From Allonocardiopsis opalescens (lineage in GTDB: Bacteria; Actinomycetota; Actinomycetes; Streptosporangiales; Streptosporangiaceae), in the NCBI RefSeq assembly GCF_003002095.1, contig NZ_PVZC01000001.1:1054001-1118000 (forward strand): 64,000 nucleotides of DNA. The letters are read 5' to 3'. How positions within the stretch are numbered: the first letter of the stretch is position 1; the number at the start of each line of letters is the position of its first letter. The position numbers and the translations under genes are program-made. Under the pieces are notes generated by a model, which was not told the DNA's origin, ran no database searches, and saw only the letters and a list, made by a program, of their open reading frames with translations. Of this stretch, positions 1 to 9,917 are shown piece by piece.

Positions 1-462
1 CTCGTCGGTGCACACCACCCCGGTGCCGTGCGCGACGGCCAGCGCCTCCTCCTTGGTGGCGGCGCCCTCGGGACGGAAGCTGTAGTCGTAGAGGGTGAAC
101 AGCGGCACCACCCGCACCGGCCCGCCCGCGCCCTCCCACACCGGATAGGGGTCCTCGGGGGTGAGCACGCCGAGCCGCCGGCACATTTCGACCAGGTGGC
201 GGTACCGCGCCTCGCCGCGCAGCGGCACGGGGTCGCGGGAGGGCGTCCACAGCTCGTGGTTGCCCGGCGCCCACACCACCCGGGCGAAGCGCTCGGCCAG
301 CAGCCCCAGCGCCCACTCGATGTCGGTGGTCAGCTCGCCGACGTCGCCGGCCACCAGCAGCCAGTCGTCGGGCGACTTGGGCCGCAGGCTCTCGGTGATC
401 GGGCGGTTGCCCTTGTGGCCGACGTGGAGGTCGCTGACGGCGAGCAGGGAGCCCCCGCTCAC
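1..462 (-). CDS. Metallophosphoesterase, C-terminus cut by window edge
   Basis: Calcineurin-like metallophosphoesterase, a cytoplasmic phosphohydrolase of unknown substrate. Read on the minus strand, the visible 154 codons contain the three family metal motifs: D-x-H near residue 11 (AVSDLHVGH), GD near residue 36 (LVAGDVGE) and GNHE near residue 66 (APGNHELW). The later GH and GxH motifs should lie beyond base 1, so the gene runs off the window. I chose the GTG at 460-462 because it puts the first motif about ten residues from the N-terminus, as is usual, and a GGCGGGCGG stretch precedes it. It is divergent from the SMP-30 gene across about 185 bp. Confidence 0.8.
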   Translation of the reverse strand, partial: MSGGSLLAVSDLHVGHKGNRPITESLRPKSPDDWLLVAGDVGELTTDIEWALGLLAERFARVVWAPGNHELWTPSRDPVPLRGEARYRHLVEMCRRLGVLTPEDPYPVWEGAGGPVRVVPLFTLYDYSFRPEGAATKEEALAVAHGTGVVCTDE

Positions 463-647
463 CGGCGGCCGCCCGCCACGCGCCGCGCCGTACCGCGATC
501 CAGCCCCATGCCCGCCCCTCTCCGGCTCGCCCGCGTCACATGCTAGCGCCGCCAGGGCCGCGTCCGGCGTGGTGCGGGGGGCCGGTCCGTGGTTGGCTTG
601 CCCAGGGCCGGTGCGCAGGGGCGCGGCCGTAGCGGAGGAGGGCGTCG

Positions 648-1505
648 ATGACCGTGGCCGAGCAGATCACCGCGCCGGTGGCCTACCACGGGGAGGGACC
701 CGTGTGGTGCCCGGCCGACGGGCGGCTGCGCTGGATGGACATGCTGGCCGGCGACGTGCTCACCCTGCCGACCGGCGGCGGCGCGCCGGAGCGGCTGCAC
801 GTCGGCGAGGTGGCGGCGGCGCTGCGCCCCCGGGCGGGCGGCGGTCATGTGCTGGCCGTCGAGCGCGGCTTCGCGCTGCTGGACCCCGGTTCCCAGGAGC
901 CGCGGCGGCTGCCGGAGCTGTGGGCGGACCCCTCGGTGCGGATGAACGAGGGCGGCTGCGACCCGCGCGGGCGCTTCTACTGCGGCTCGATGGCCTACGA
1001 CACCGCGCCGGGCCGGGGCGCGCTGTACCGGCTGGATCCCGACGGCTCCACCGCCACCGTGCTGACCGGGATCACCATCTCCAACGGCCTGGCCTGGACG
1101 CCCGAGGGCGACCGCGCCTACTACATCGACACCCCCACCCAGCGGGTCGACGTCTTCGACGTCGACGGCGACGGCGAGCTGCGCGACCGCCGCCCGTTCA
1201 CCGCCGTGCCCGCCGAGATCGGCGCACCCGACGGCCTCTGCCTGGACGCCGAGGGCGGGGTGTGGGTGGCGCTGTGGGACGGCGCGGCCGTGCACCGCTA
1301 CGGCCCGGACGGCTCCCTGGACGCGGTGGTCCCGCTGCCGGTGAGCCGCCCCACCGCCTGCGCCTTCGGCGGGCCCGATTTGGACGAGCTGTACATCACC
1401 ACCTCGCGCGAGGACATCGACCCGGCCCACCAGCCGGCCGCCGGCGCCTTGTTCCTGGCGCGCCCGGGCGTGCGCGGCGCGCGGGTGCACGAGTTCGCGG
1501 GCTGA
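648..1505 (+). CDS. SMP-30/gluconolactonase/LRE family protein
   Basis: A 285-residue six-bladed beta-propeller of the SMP-30/regucalcin/gluconolactonase family. Members hydrolyse sugar lactones or related esters with one divalent metal. Family hallmarks are visible: an N-terminal GEGPVW segment (residues 15-20) carrying the metal-binding Glu, the RMNEGGCDPRGRFYCGSM segment near residue 98, the TISNGLAWTPEG segment near residue 143 with the metal-binding Asn, and APDGLCLDAEG near residue 192 with the catalytic Asp. The ATG at 648 follows a clear GGAGGAGGG ribosome site. It is followed 83 bp later by the ThuA-domain gene on the same strand, so the two may form a small carbohydrate unit. The true substrate is not known. 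Confidence 0.88.
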   Translation: MTVAEQITAPVAYHGEGPVWCPADGRLRWMDMLAGDVLTLPTGGGAPERLHVGEVAAALRPRAGGGHVLAVERGFALLDPGSQEPRRLPELWADPSVRMNEGGCDPRGRFYCGSMAYDTAPGRGALYRLDPDGSTATVLTGITISNGLAWTPEGDRAYYIDTPTQRVDVFDVDGDGELRDRRPFTAVPAEIGAPDGLCLDAEGGVWVALWDGAAVHRYGPDGSLDAVVPLPVSRPTACAFGGPDLDELYITTSREDIDPAHQPAAGALFLARPGVRGARVHEFAG

Positions 1506-1587
1506 GCGCCGGGCGTGGGTGCCGTACGGTGGCGGGGACGTCAAGACGGCACGCGACCGGCCGCGCCGGCCGGGAAGGACGGCGGAC

Positions 1588-2247
1588 ATGACCCGGATCC
1601 TGGTCTTCTCCAAGACGGCCGGCTACCGCCACGACTCCATCCCGGCCGGGGTGGCCGCGATCGCCGAGCTGGCGGCGCGGGCGGGCCTGGAGGCCGTCGC
1701 CACCGAGGACGCGGCCGCGTTCACCGCCGGTGAACTGGCCCACCACCGCGCCGTCGTCTTCCTCAGCAACACCGGCGAGGTCTTGGACGACGACCAGCGG
1801 GCCGCGCTGCGCGCCTTCGTGGACGCGGGCGGCGGCTTCGCGGGCGTGCACGCCGCAAGCAACGCCGAACCGGACTGGCCGTTCTTCGGCGAGCTGGTCG
1901 GCGCCCGCTTCGACCGCCACCCCGAACTCCAGCCCGCAACGGTCGCCGTCGCCGACGCCGGCCACCCCGCCACCGCGCACCTCGGCCCGGCCTGGACCCT
2001 CACCGACGAGTGGTACGACTTCCTGGACGACCCCACCCCGCGGGTCCGGATGCTGCTCACCGCGGACGAGGCCGGCTACACCGGCGCCCGGATGGGCCTG
2101 GGCGCCGCGCACCCCGTCGCCTGGTGCCACCAGGTCGGGGCGGCCAATGCCTTCTACACCTCGCTGGGCCACACCGAGGAGGTCTACGCCGACGACGCCT
2201 TCCGCGCCCACCTCATCGGCGGTATCACCTGGGCGGCGCGGGTCTGA
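1588..2247 (+). CDS. ThuA domain-containing protein (trehalose utilisation-like)
   Basis: A 219-residue protein of the ThuA family, a class I glutamine-amidotransferase-like fold found in trehalose and other carbohydrate utilisation loci. It opens with the strand ILVFSKTAGYRHDSIP, typical of ThuA. GGGFAGVHAASN near residue 85 is the loop equivalent to the nucleophile elbow, and the conserved HPVAWCHQVG segment near residue 174 is followed by the terminal TSLGHTEEVY. The ATG at 1588 is preceded by GGAAGGAC. The biochemical role of the family is poorly known. Its stop codon lies 23 bp inside the convergent gene at 2225-2767. Confidence 0.88.
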   Translation: MTRILVFSKTAGYRHDSIPAGVAAIAELAARAGLEAVATEDAAAFTAGELAHHRAVVFLSNTGEVLDDDQRAALRAFVDAGGGFAGVHAASNAEPDWPFFGELVGARFDRHPELQPATVAVADAGHPATAHLGPAWTLTDEWYDFLDDPTPRVRMLLTADEAGYTGARMGLGAAHPVAWCHQVGAANAFYTSLGHTEEVYADDAFRAHLIGGITWAARV

Positions 2248-2767
2248 CCTCGCCGTAGCGGCGGTCGGCCGCCGCCCCGCCCAGCTCGGCCAGCACCGCG
2301 TCGGCCAGGGCGGCGGCGCACTCCTCGGGCAGGCCGGAGGCGAGGGCGTGGGCCGCCGCGGTCGCGGCCAGGGTGGCGCCCTGCGCGGGGGTGAGTTCGG
2401 GCAGCGGCGTGTCGGGGCGGGTGCCGTCGGCCAGGCGCAGGGCGCGGCGGGCGCGGGCCAGGGCGCGCCGCCACGGCGGGCGGCCGGCGCCGGCCGCCGA
2501 GCGGGTGACCAGGTCGTCGAGCACGGCGAGGAGCACCCCGGTGACCAGGCCGACGGCGATGCCGCCGGCGGCGCTCGGCCGCGGTGCCGGCACCGGGGGC
2601 AGGGGGCCGCGCCGGGCGAGGAAGACGTCGCGCAGCCGCTCGTAGTACGGCGCCTCGCCGGGTGCGCAGCGGGTCACCACGCGCCGGGCGAAGCCGTCGA
2701 CGGTGCGGTGGGGAGCGAGGGGGGCGCGGAAGGCCGGCGCTCGGGCCACGTGGCACACCGCTCTCAT
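2225..2767 (-). CDS. Hypothetical protein
   Basis: I do not recognise this protein. It would be about 180 residues, Ala/Arg-rich, with one hydrophobic stretch near residue 75 (GGIAVGLVTGVLLAVLD) and a charged C-terminus. It has no clear catalytic motif. The start is uncertain: ATG at 2767 gives MRAVCHVARAP, while an in-frame GTG at 2800 would add 11 residues, and neither has a strong ribosome site. An imperfect 11-bp direct repeat (TCTCATACGTG / TCTCATATGTG, 2762-2783) lies across the ATG. Codon use is as GC-rich as its neighbours. Its 3' end overlaps the convergent ThuA gene by 23 bp. Confidence 0.5.
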   Translation of the reverse strand: MRAVCHVARAPAFRAPLAPHRTVDGFARRVVTRCAPGEAPYYERLRDVFLARRGPLPPVPAPRPSAAGGIAVGLVTGVLLAVLDDLVTRSAAGAGRPPWRRALARARRALRLADGTRPDTPLPELTPAQGATLAATAAAHALASGLPEECAAALADAVLAELGGAAADRRYGEVRPAPPR

Positions 2768-2889
2768 ACGTGTCTCATATGTGTACGGCCAACTGGTCAC
2801 TCAGCGTAGTCCAGCGGCCGCCCGGCGCGCGGCGGCCTGACCGATCACTCGCGTCCGGGGCCCCTCCGCGACGGACACGTGCGGGCGGC

Positions 2890-3456
2890 TCAGAGTTCGC
2901 CGGTGATGTAGCGCTGGAGGGTGGGTCCGACCCAGTCGATGATCTCGGCACTGGACATGGCGACCACCGGCGGCATCCGCAGCACGTAGCGGCACAGCGC
3001 CAGGCCGAGGATCTGGGTGGCGCACAGTCCGGCGCGCAGCGGCGCCTCGGCCGGGTCGGGGCAGACGCGCACGGCGACGGGCGCGACCTGGCCGGCGAAG
3101 ATGCCGCGCATCCGCTCGGCCGCGGCCGGGTTGGTGGCCCCGGCGCGCAGCAGCGCCATCAGGCTCTCGTCGTCCTCCCAGCGCCGGACGAACGCGGTGA
3201 CCAGGGCGCGGCCCAGCTCCTCGCGCGGTACGGCGGTGAGGTCGGGCAGGCGCAGGTCGAACTCGGCGGCCAGCGCGAAGAGCTTCTCCTTGCTGCCGAA
3301 GTAGCGCATCACCATCGAGGGGTCGATCGAGGCGTCGGCGGCGATGGCGCGGATGGTGGCGCGCTCGTAGCCCTCGGCGGCGAAGCGCTCGCGGGCGGCG
3401 GCCAGGATCGCGGCCCGGGTGGCGTCGGAGCGGCGGGGCCGCTGGTCGGAGTCCAT
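2890..3456 (-). CDS. TetR/AcrR family transcriptional regulator
   Basis: A 188-residue TetR-type repressor. The N-terminal helix-turn-helix is clear: ATRAAILAAARERFAAEGYE, then TIRAIAADASIDPSMVMRYFGSKEKLF (about residues 34-60). The C-terminal ligand domain is helical and ends WVGPTLQRYITGEL. I chose the ATG at 3456 because it starts right before the DNA-binding domain; a longer frame to 3516 would run through operator-like palindromes. It is divergent from the FAD monooxygenase gene. Four CAAC-N4-GT(T/A)G boxes in the 98-bp gap are the likely operator, implying control of the monooxygenase and itself. The effector is unknown and may be an aromatic substrate of the monooxygenase. Confidence 0.9.
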   Translation of the reverse strand: MDSDQRPRRSDATRAAILAAARERFAAEGYERATIRAIAADASIDPSMVMRYFGSKEKLFALAAEFDLRLPDLTAVPREELGRALVTAFVRRWEDDESLMALLRAGATNPAAAERMRGIFAGQVAPVAVRVCPDPAEAPLRAGLCATQILGLALCRYVLRMPPVVAMSSAEIIDWVGPTLQRYITGEL

Positions 3457-3458
3457 GC

Positions 3459-3539
3459 CAACGAGTGTAGGCCAACGCGTGTTGACATCAGAATCCGGCG
3501 CTCCTAGTGTTGCCAACAGTTGTTGACCAACGCTTGTTG
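3459..3539. promoter_or_regulatory. TetR operator array of four CAAC-N4-GTTG boxes
   Basis: Three perfect CAAC-N4-GTTG palindromes lie at 3473-3484, 3514-3525 and 3528-3539. A degenerate fourth (CAAC-GAGT-GTAG) lies at 3459-3470. They form two pairs, each with a 14-bp offset between copies, and the pairs are separated by 41 bp from start to start. The array fills the gap between the divergent TetR and monooxygenase genes. Assigning the sites to this TetR protein is inference from position and symmetry. Confidence 0.75.
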
Positions 3540-3554
3540 ACTTTGGAGGCGGGG

Positions 3555-5033
3555 ATGATCTCCACTGACGTACTGATCGTCGGAGCCGGCCCGACCGGGC
3601 TGGCCCTGGCGGGGGAGCTGGCCGCCGCCGGGGTGTCCTGCGCGGTCCTGGAGCGGCGCACGGCCGAGTCCAACCTCACCCGCGCCTTCGCGGTGCACGC
3701 CCGCACCCTGGAGTACCTGGACATGCGGGGGATGGGCGACGAACTGGCGGCCACCGGCGCGCATGTGCCGGGGCCGCGGCTGTTCGGCTCCGTGAACGCC
3801 CGCCTGAGCCTGGTGAAGAGCCGCTACAACTACCTGCTCATCACGCCGCAGTACCAGACCGAGGCCCTGCTGGAGCGTTGGGTGCGCGGACTCGGCGTCC
3901 CGATCGTGTCCGGGGCCGAGGTGACCGGCCTCGACCAGGACGGCGACGGCGTACGGGTCCGGGTGCGCACCGCCGAGGGCAAGGAGGAGACCTGGGAGAC
4001 CGGTTATCTGGCGGGCACCGACGGCGTGCACAGCACGGTGCGCTCCGCGCTCGGCCTGCCCTTCCCCGGCCGCTCCGCGATCAGGTCGCTGATGCTCGCC
4101 GACGTGCGGCTGCCTGAGCCGCCCGCCGCGCCGGTGCTGCTCGACGGCAACCAGGCCGGGCTGGTCTTCATCGCGCCCTTCGGTGACGGCTGGTACCGCG
4201 TGATCACCTGGGACCGGGACAACCAGCCCGCCGACGACGCGCCGCTGGACTTCGAGCAGGTCCGCGTCTCCGTACGCGATGTGCTCGGCACCGACCTGGG
4301 CATGCGCGAGCCCCGGTGGATCTCGCGCTTCCACAGCGACGAGCGCCAGGTCCCGCACTACCGGGTCGGGAGGGTGCTGCTGGCCGGCGACGCCGCCCAC
4401 TGCCACTCGCCGGCCGGCGGCCAGGGCATGAACATCGGTATCCAGGACGCCGCCAACCTGGGCTGGAAGCTGGCCGCCACCGTCCGCGGGCAGGCCCCGA
4501 CGGGCCTGCTCGACAGCTACCACGACGAGCGGCACCCCGTCGGCCGCGCGGTACTGCGCGGCAGCGGCGCGCTGCTGCGCTCGATCACCATCCCCTCGCC
4601 GGCCGTGCGCGCGGTGCGCAACCGGGCGATCGAGACGGTGCTCAACCTGTCCCCGGCGCACCGCCGGCTGGCCGAGTTGGTCTCGGGCATCGGCACGCGC
4701 TACCCCGCGCCGCGCGGCGCCCACCCGGCCGTCGGCAGGCGCGCCCCTGACGTGCCGCTGGCCGGGGGCGGCCGCTTGTACGAGGTCCTGCGCGCCGTCC
4801 GGTTCGTCCTGCTGGGCCCGGACCCGGCCGAACTCGACGCGGCGGTGCGCGGCTGGGACGACCGCGTCGTCACCGCCGCGACCGCGGGCGGCGACTGGAT
4901 CCTGGTCCGCCCGGACGGCTACACGGCCTGGGCCGGGAGGGCGGGCGACCGCGCCGGGCTGCGCGCCGGGCTGGCCGCCTGGTGCGGCGCCTCGGCCGGG
5001 GCGGCGGACTCCGGCGGTCGGGCGCGGGAATGA
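3555..5033 (+). CDS. FAD-dependent aromatic monooxygenase (PheA/TfdB type)
   Basis: A 492-residue class A flavoprotein hydroxylase that would use NAD(P)H and O2 on an aromatic or polyketide-like substrate in the cytoplasm. The N-terminal FAD motif is DVLIVGAGPTGLALAGELAA (residues 5-24). The RTLEYLDMRGMGDEL segment follows near residue 50, and the second FAD signature LLAGDAAHCHSPAGGQGMN lies near residue 280. The C-terminal portion is the usual thioredoxin-like domain. ATG 3555 follows GGAGGCGGGG and removes a 16-codon extension that overlaps the operator boxes. Its likely TetR regulator is divergent. The substrate cannot be inferred: no biosynthetic cluster surrounds it, so resistance or catabolism are both possible. 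Confidence 0.88.
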   Translation: MISTDVLIVGAGPTGLALAGELAAAGVSCAVLERRTAESNLTRAFAVHARTLEYLDMRGMGDELAATGAHVPGPRLFGSVNARLSLVKSRYNYLLITPQYQTEALLERWVRGLGVPIVSGAEVTGLDQDGDGVRVRVRTAEGKEETWETGYLAGTDGVHSTVRSALGLPFPGRSAIRSLMLADVRLPEPPAAPVLLDGNQAGLVFIAPFGDGWYRVITWDRDNQPADDAPLDFEQVRVSVRDVLGTDLGMREPRWISRFHSDERQVPHYRVGRVLLAGDAAHCHSPAGGQGMNIGIQDAANLGWKLAATVRGQAPTGLLDSYHDERHPVGRAVLRGSGALLRSITIPSPAVRAVRNRAIETVLNLSPAHRRLAELVSGIGTRYPAPRGAHPAVGRRAPDVPLAGGGRLYEVLRAVRFVLLGPDPAELDAAVRGWDDRVVTAATAGGDWILVRPDGYTAWAGRAGDRAGLRAGLAAWCGASAGAADSGGRARE

Positions 5034-5061
5034 CCGCGCGCCGTCCGGCGTTCCACTCCTG

Positions 5062-5076
5062 CCGTATGGTGTACGG
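5062..5076 (+). promoter_or_regulatory. 15-bp inverted repeat upstream of SnoaL-like gene
   Basis: CCGTA-TGGTG-TACGG is a perfect inverted repeat (5-bp arms, 5-bp spacer) 57 bp before the next start codon. It may be an operator. No regulator can be assigned. Confidence 0.3.
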
Positions 5077-5133
5077 TACGGCGTGCGGTTCGGGCGGCGG
5101 GCCCGGACCTCGGCCGACGACGGACGGAGCGGT

Positions 5134-5628
5134 ATGGAAGCGAGCAGGCAGGACGGGACCGGAGCGGAGCCGGAACGCGACGAGGTGCACCGCGCGGTCA
5201 CCGGCACGGTGCCCGGCGCGGCCGAGCGGGCCGAGATCGAGGAGTGGTTCGCGCGCTACGACCGGCTGAGCGCCCGCTCGGCGCCCGAGGACATCGAGGC
5301 GATGGCGGACATGGCGATGTTCCCGATGAACCTCGTCACCGACGACTCCGCCGGGCAGGGCTCGGCCGAGGTCTCCGACCGCGAGGGCTACGTGCGCTCG
5401 ATGTCGGAGGTGATGGGCGGCGGCACCGAGCACCTGGAGATGGAGCAGGTCCGCACGCCCTTCTTCCTCACCCCCAGCCTGGCCGTGGTCTTCACCAGGG
5501 GCACGATGAACGCCGGCGGGCACCGCCGGGACATCCGCTACGCCGACATCCTGGTCAAGCGGGACGGCGCCTGGCGGTTCCAGACGATGGTGCAGGGCGG
5601 CTGGGGCGACGCGGCGGCGGCCGGCTGA
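5134..5628 (+). CDS. SnoaL-like / NTF2-fold nuclear transport factor 2 family protein
   Basis: A 164-residue protein with the pattern of SnoaL/DUF4440 NTF2-fold proteins. A helical N-terminus (EIEEWFARYDRLSA) is followed by alternating strands ending in the family-like close DIRYADILVKRDGAWRFQTM. Such proteins are small cone-shaped folds used as isomerases, cyclases or binding proteins. ATG 5134 has an upstream GGACGGAGC. It lies 100 bp after the monooxygenase on the same strand and ahead of a strong terminator, so both may share a transcript, though an inverted repeat at 5062-5076 could mark its own promoter. No catalytic residue assignment is possible. Confidence 0.72.
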   Translation: MEASRQDGTGAEPERDEVHRAVTGTVPGAAERAEIEEWFARYDRLSARSAPEDIEAMADMAMFPMNLVTDDSAGQGSAEVSDREGYVRSMSEVMGGGTEHLEMEQVRTPFFLTPSLAVVFTRGTMNAGGHRRDIRYADILVKRDGAWRFQTMVQGGWGDAAAAG

Positions 5629-7578
<1,950 letters not shown>

Positions 7579-7595
7579 GCGGGAGCCGCTGACAC

Positions 7596-7635
7596 GGGGC
7601 GGGGCCGGGCGGTGCGCACCGCCCGGCCCCGCCCC
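7596..7635. terminator. Bidirectional terminator between thiC and alcohol dehydrogenase
   Basis: A perfect 40-bp palindrome (20-bp arms meeting at 7615/7616) between the convergent genes ending at 7578 and 7645. The symmetry means it can serve both strands. Confidence 0.85.
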
Positions 7636-7644
7636 CGCTCCGGG

Positions 7645-8835
7645 TCAGCCGCCCGGCCGCAGCACCACCTTGACGGTGCCGTCCCGCTTCTTCTGGAAGC
7701 GCTCGTAGGCGGCCGGCGCCTCCTCCAGCGGCACGACGTCGGTGGCCAGGTCGCCCACGCCCAGCGGGTCGCCGTCCCCGGTGAGCACCGGCAGGATCCG
7801 GCCGGTCCAGCGGCGGACGTGCGCCTGGCCCATCCGGATCTGCACGCCCTTGTCGAACAGGTCCATCATCGGCAGCGGGTCGGCCTGGCCGCCGTACACG
7901 CCGCTGAGCGAGATGGTGCCGCCGCGCCGCACCATCGCGCAGGCCAGGTGCAGGGCCGACAGCCGGTCGACGCCCGCCTTCTCCATCATCTTCCGCGCCA
8001 GCCGGTCGGGCAGCAGCCCCGCCATGGTCTGCGCCGCCTTGGCGGCGGGGGCGCCGTGCGCCTCCATGCCGACCGCGTCGATCACGGCGTCCGGCCCCCG
8101 TCCGGCGGTGTGCTCGCGGACCGCCTCCACCGAATCGTCCACGGCGGTGAGGTCCACCGTGTCCGCGCCGTGCCTGCGCGCCATCTCCAGCCGCTCGGGC
8201 ACCAGGTCGAGGCCGAAGACCCGGGCGGCGCCCAGGTACCGGGCGACGCGCGCGCACATCTGGCCGATCGGGCCGAGCCCCAGCACCGCGACCGTGGTGC
8301 CCGGCCCCGCCCCGGCGTACTCCACCGCCTGCCAGGCGGTCGGCAGCACGTCGGACAGGTACAGGAAGCGCTCGTCGGGCGGCCCCTCGGGCACCGGGAT
8401 CGGGCCGAACTGGGCCTGCGGCACCCGCAGGTACTCCGCCTGGCCGCCGGGGACGTGCCCGTACAGCCTGGTGTAGCCGAACAGCGCCGCGCCCTTGCCG
8501 TACTCGCGCACCTGGGTGGTCTCGCACTGCGCGAACAGCCCGTCGGCGCACATGTAGCAGTGGCCGCAGGCGATGTTGAACGGGACGACCACCCGGTCGC
8601 CGGGGGCGATGTGCGAGACCTCCGAGCCGACCTCCTCGACCACGCCCATCGCCTCGTGGCCCAGGATGTCGCCGGGCTCCATGAACATCCCGAGCACCGC
8701 GTACAGGTGCAGATCGGAGCCGCAGATCGCGGTGGAGGTGATGCGCACGATCGCGTCGGTGGGCTGCTCGATCCGGGGGTCGGGCACCTCGCTCACCCGG
8801 ACGTCCTCTTTCCCGTGCCAGGTCACAGCCTTCAT
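7645..8835 (-). CDS. Zinc-dependent alcohol dehydrogenase (MDR family)
   Basis: A 396-residue medium-chain dehydrogenase of the glutathione-dependent formaldehyde dehydrogenase-like branch, oxidising an alcohol or hemithioacetal with NAD. Motifs visible: CGSDLH (catalytic zinc Cys, residue 38), GHE with ILGHEAMGVVEEVG (residues 58-71), the structural zinc cluster CGHCYMCADGLFAQC (near residue 90), and the Rossmann motif GLGPIG (near residue 183). The length is typical of the formaldehyde dehydrogenase type. It begins with ATG at 8835, ahead of which the minus strand reads AGGAGGG. It is convergent with thiC and sits downstream of the FadR-type gene with a 115-bp gap. The substrate is unknown. 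Confidence 0.9.
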   Translation of the reverse strand: MKAVTWHGKEDVRVSEVPDPRIEQPTDAIVRITSTAICGSDLHLYAVLGMFMEPGDILGHEAMGVVEEVGSEVSHIAPGDRVVVPFNIACGHCYMCADGLFAQCETTQVREYGKGAALFGYTRLYGHVPGGQAEYLRVPQAQFGPIPVPEGPPDERFLYLSDVLPTAWQAVEYAGAGPGTTVAVLGLGPIGQMCARVARYLGAARVFGLDLVPERLEMARRHGADTVDLTAVDDSVEAVREHTAGRGPDAVIDAVGMEAHGAPAAKAAQTMAGLLPDRLARKMMEKAGVDRLSALHLACAMVRRGGTISLSGVYGGQADPLPMMDLFDKGVQIRMGQAHVRRWTGRILPVLTGDGDPLGVGDLATDVVPLEEAPAAYERFQKKRDGTVKVVLRPGG

Positions 8836-8950
8836 GGCGGAACCGCCCTCCTAGCTTTGGGGAGGGAACCACTGGCCGCCGGCGCGGCCGGCTAAACGCG
8901 CGGTGCGGGAGCCGCCCCGGGCCGAGCGCGGAGGGACCGCCCGCGTCGGC

Positions 8951-9667
8951 TCACTCCCCGAGCAGGTAGCGGCGCACCCGGAGCAGGTGCGCGCGCATCG
9001 CCTCCTGCGCGGCCACGGCGTCGCGGTCGCGCAGCGCGGCCACGATGGCGCGGTGGTCGCGGGCGTACTCCTCGCGGCGCTCGTCGGTGAAGCTGTTGTG
9101 CTTGAGTTTGCCCCACAGCGGCTGGTGCCGGGCGTCGTTGGTGAGGTCGCAGATCCGCACCAGCAGGCCGTTGTGCGAGGCCAGCGCGAAGGAGCGGTGC
9201 AGCGCGGCGTCCCAGTGCTCGAACTCGGCGTAGTCGGCCGCCTCGTCGCCGCCGCGCAGGCAGCGCTCCATCTCGGCGAAGTCGGCCTGGGTGGCCGAGG
9301 TGACCACCAGCGGCATCGTGGGCGGCTCGATCAGCAGGCGGGCCGCCATGATGTCGGCCGGGCTGGTGATATCGGCACCCGCCCCGGCGATGGGCCGGGC
9401 CTCGGCGGCGAGGAAGGTGCCGCGGCCCACCTGGCGGACGATCCAGCCGCGCGCCTCCAGCACGCCGAGCGCCCGCCGGACGGTCGCCCTGCTCTGCCCG
9501 CTGCTCTCGGCGAGTTCGCGCTCGGTGGGCAGCTTGCTGCCCGGGACCAGCGAGTGTTCGGCCACCTGCCGTTCGAGCAGTTCGACCACGCGCGCCGCAC
9601 CGCCCAGCGCGCTGACCGCCGGTTCGGCCGTGACGCCCTCGGCGGCACTCCCGGTGACACTCTCCAT
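8951..9667 (-). CDS. FadR/GntR family transcriptional regulator
   Basis: A 238-residue GntR-type regulator of the FadR (FCD) branch. The winged helix is at about residues 25-85: LVPGSKLPTERELAESSGQS, then RATVRRALGVLEARGWI and RQVGRGTFL. The helical FCD ligand domain follows, with family-like residues in DAALHRSFALASHN (Asp and His of the metal or effector site) and a terminal HLLRVRRYL. ATG 9667 follows GGAGGGG; a TTG 15 bp upstream overlaps the operator repeats. It is divergent from the FAH/ABC locus, and phased ACCAAT repeats lie between the two. FCD regulators usually sense small organic acids, so the locus substrate or an intermediate is the probable effector. Confidence 0.9.
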   Translation of the reverse strand: MESVTGSAAEGVTAEPAVSALGGAARVVELLERQVAEHSLVPGSKLPTERELAESSGQSRATVRRALGVLEARGWIVRQVGRGTFLAAEARPIAGAGADITSPADIMAARLLIEPPTMPLVVTSATQADFAEMERCLRGGDEAADYAEFEHWDAALHRSFALASHNGLLVRICDLTNDARHQPLWGKLKHNSFTDERREEYARDHRAIVAALRDRDAVAAQEAMRAHLLRVRRYLLGE

Positions 9668-9677
9668 GACCCCTCCA

Positions 9678-9812
9678 ACCAATCCGTACCAATCATACTC
9701 GGCGGTAGCGATGATCTTGCGGGTCCCGCGGTATTGCGCTCGCGATACAGGTCACATATGGTGGCGATCAAGCGAGACCAATCGGCACCAATGAATGCCA
9801 ATGCGTACCAAT
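9678..9812. promoter_or_regulatory. Phased ACCAAT repeat operator region
   Basis: Two blocks of a six-base motif in exact 10-bp register. ACCAAT starts at 9678 and 9688. A second block starts at 9777, 9787, 9797 (as GCCAAT) and 9807. The 10-bp period places every copy on the same face of the helix. One block abuts the FadR gene start; the other lies about 105 bp upstream of the first FAH gene. This is the likely operator of the FadR-type regulator for both directions, which is inference. Confidence 0.7.
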
Positions 9813-9917
9813 GTGGGGTCTCGTGCCGTATGGCTCACAGATCGGGGCGTCCAGCGGCCACGTCAGGACCACGAGCGGTTCGTGGTGCGGAACGCCGGCG
9901 CGGAAGGGCGAAGCAGT

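Noticed and set aside
161-1591. Long open frame across the metallophosphoesterase and SMP-30 genes
   Set aside because: Its product is Arg/Pro/Gly-rich with no domain. It is the out-of-frame shadow of better genes in GC-rich DNA.
3555-5628. Antibiotic biosynthetic cluster around the monooxygenase and SnoaL-like protein
   Set aside because: No polyketide, peptide or terpene synthase genes are nearby; two tailoring-like genes do not make a cluster.
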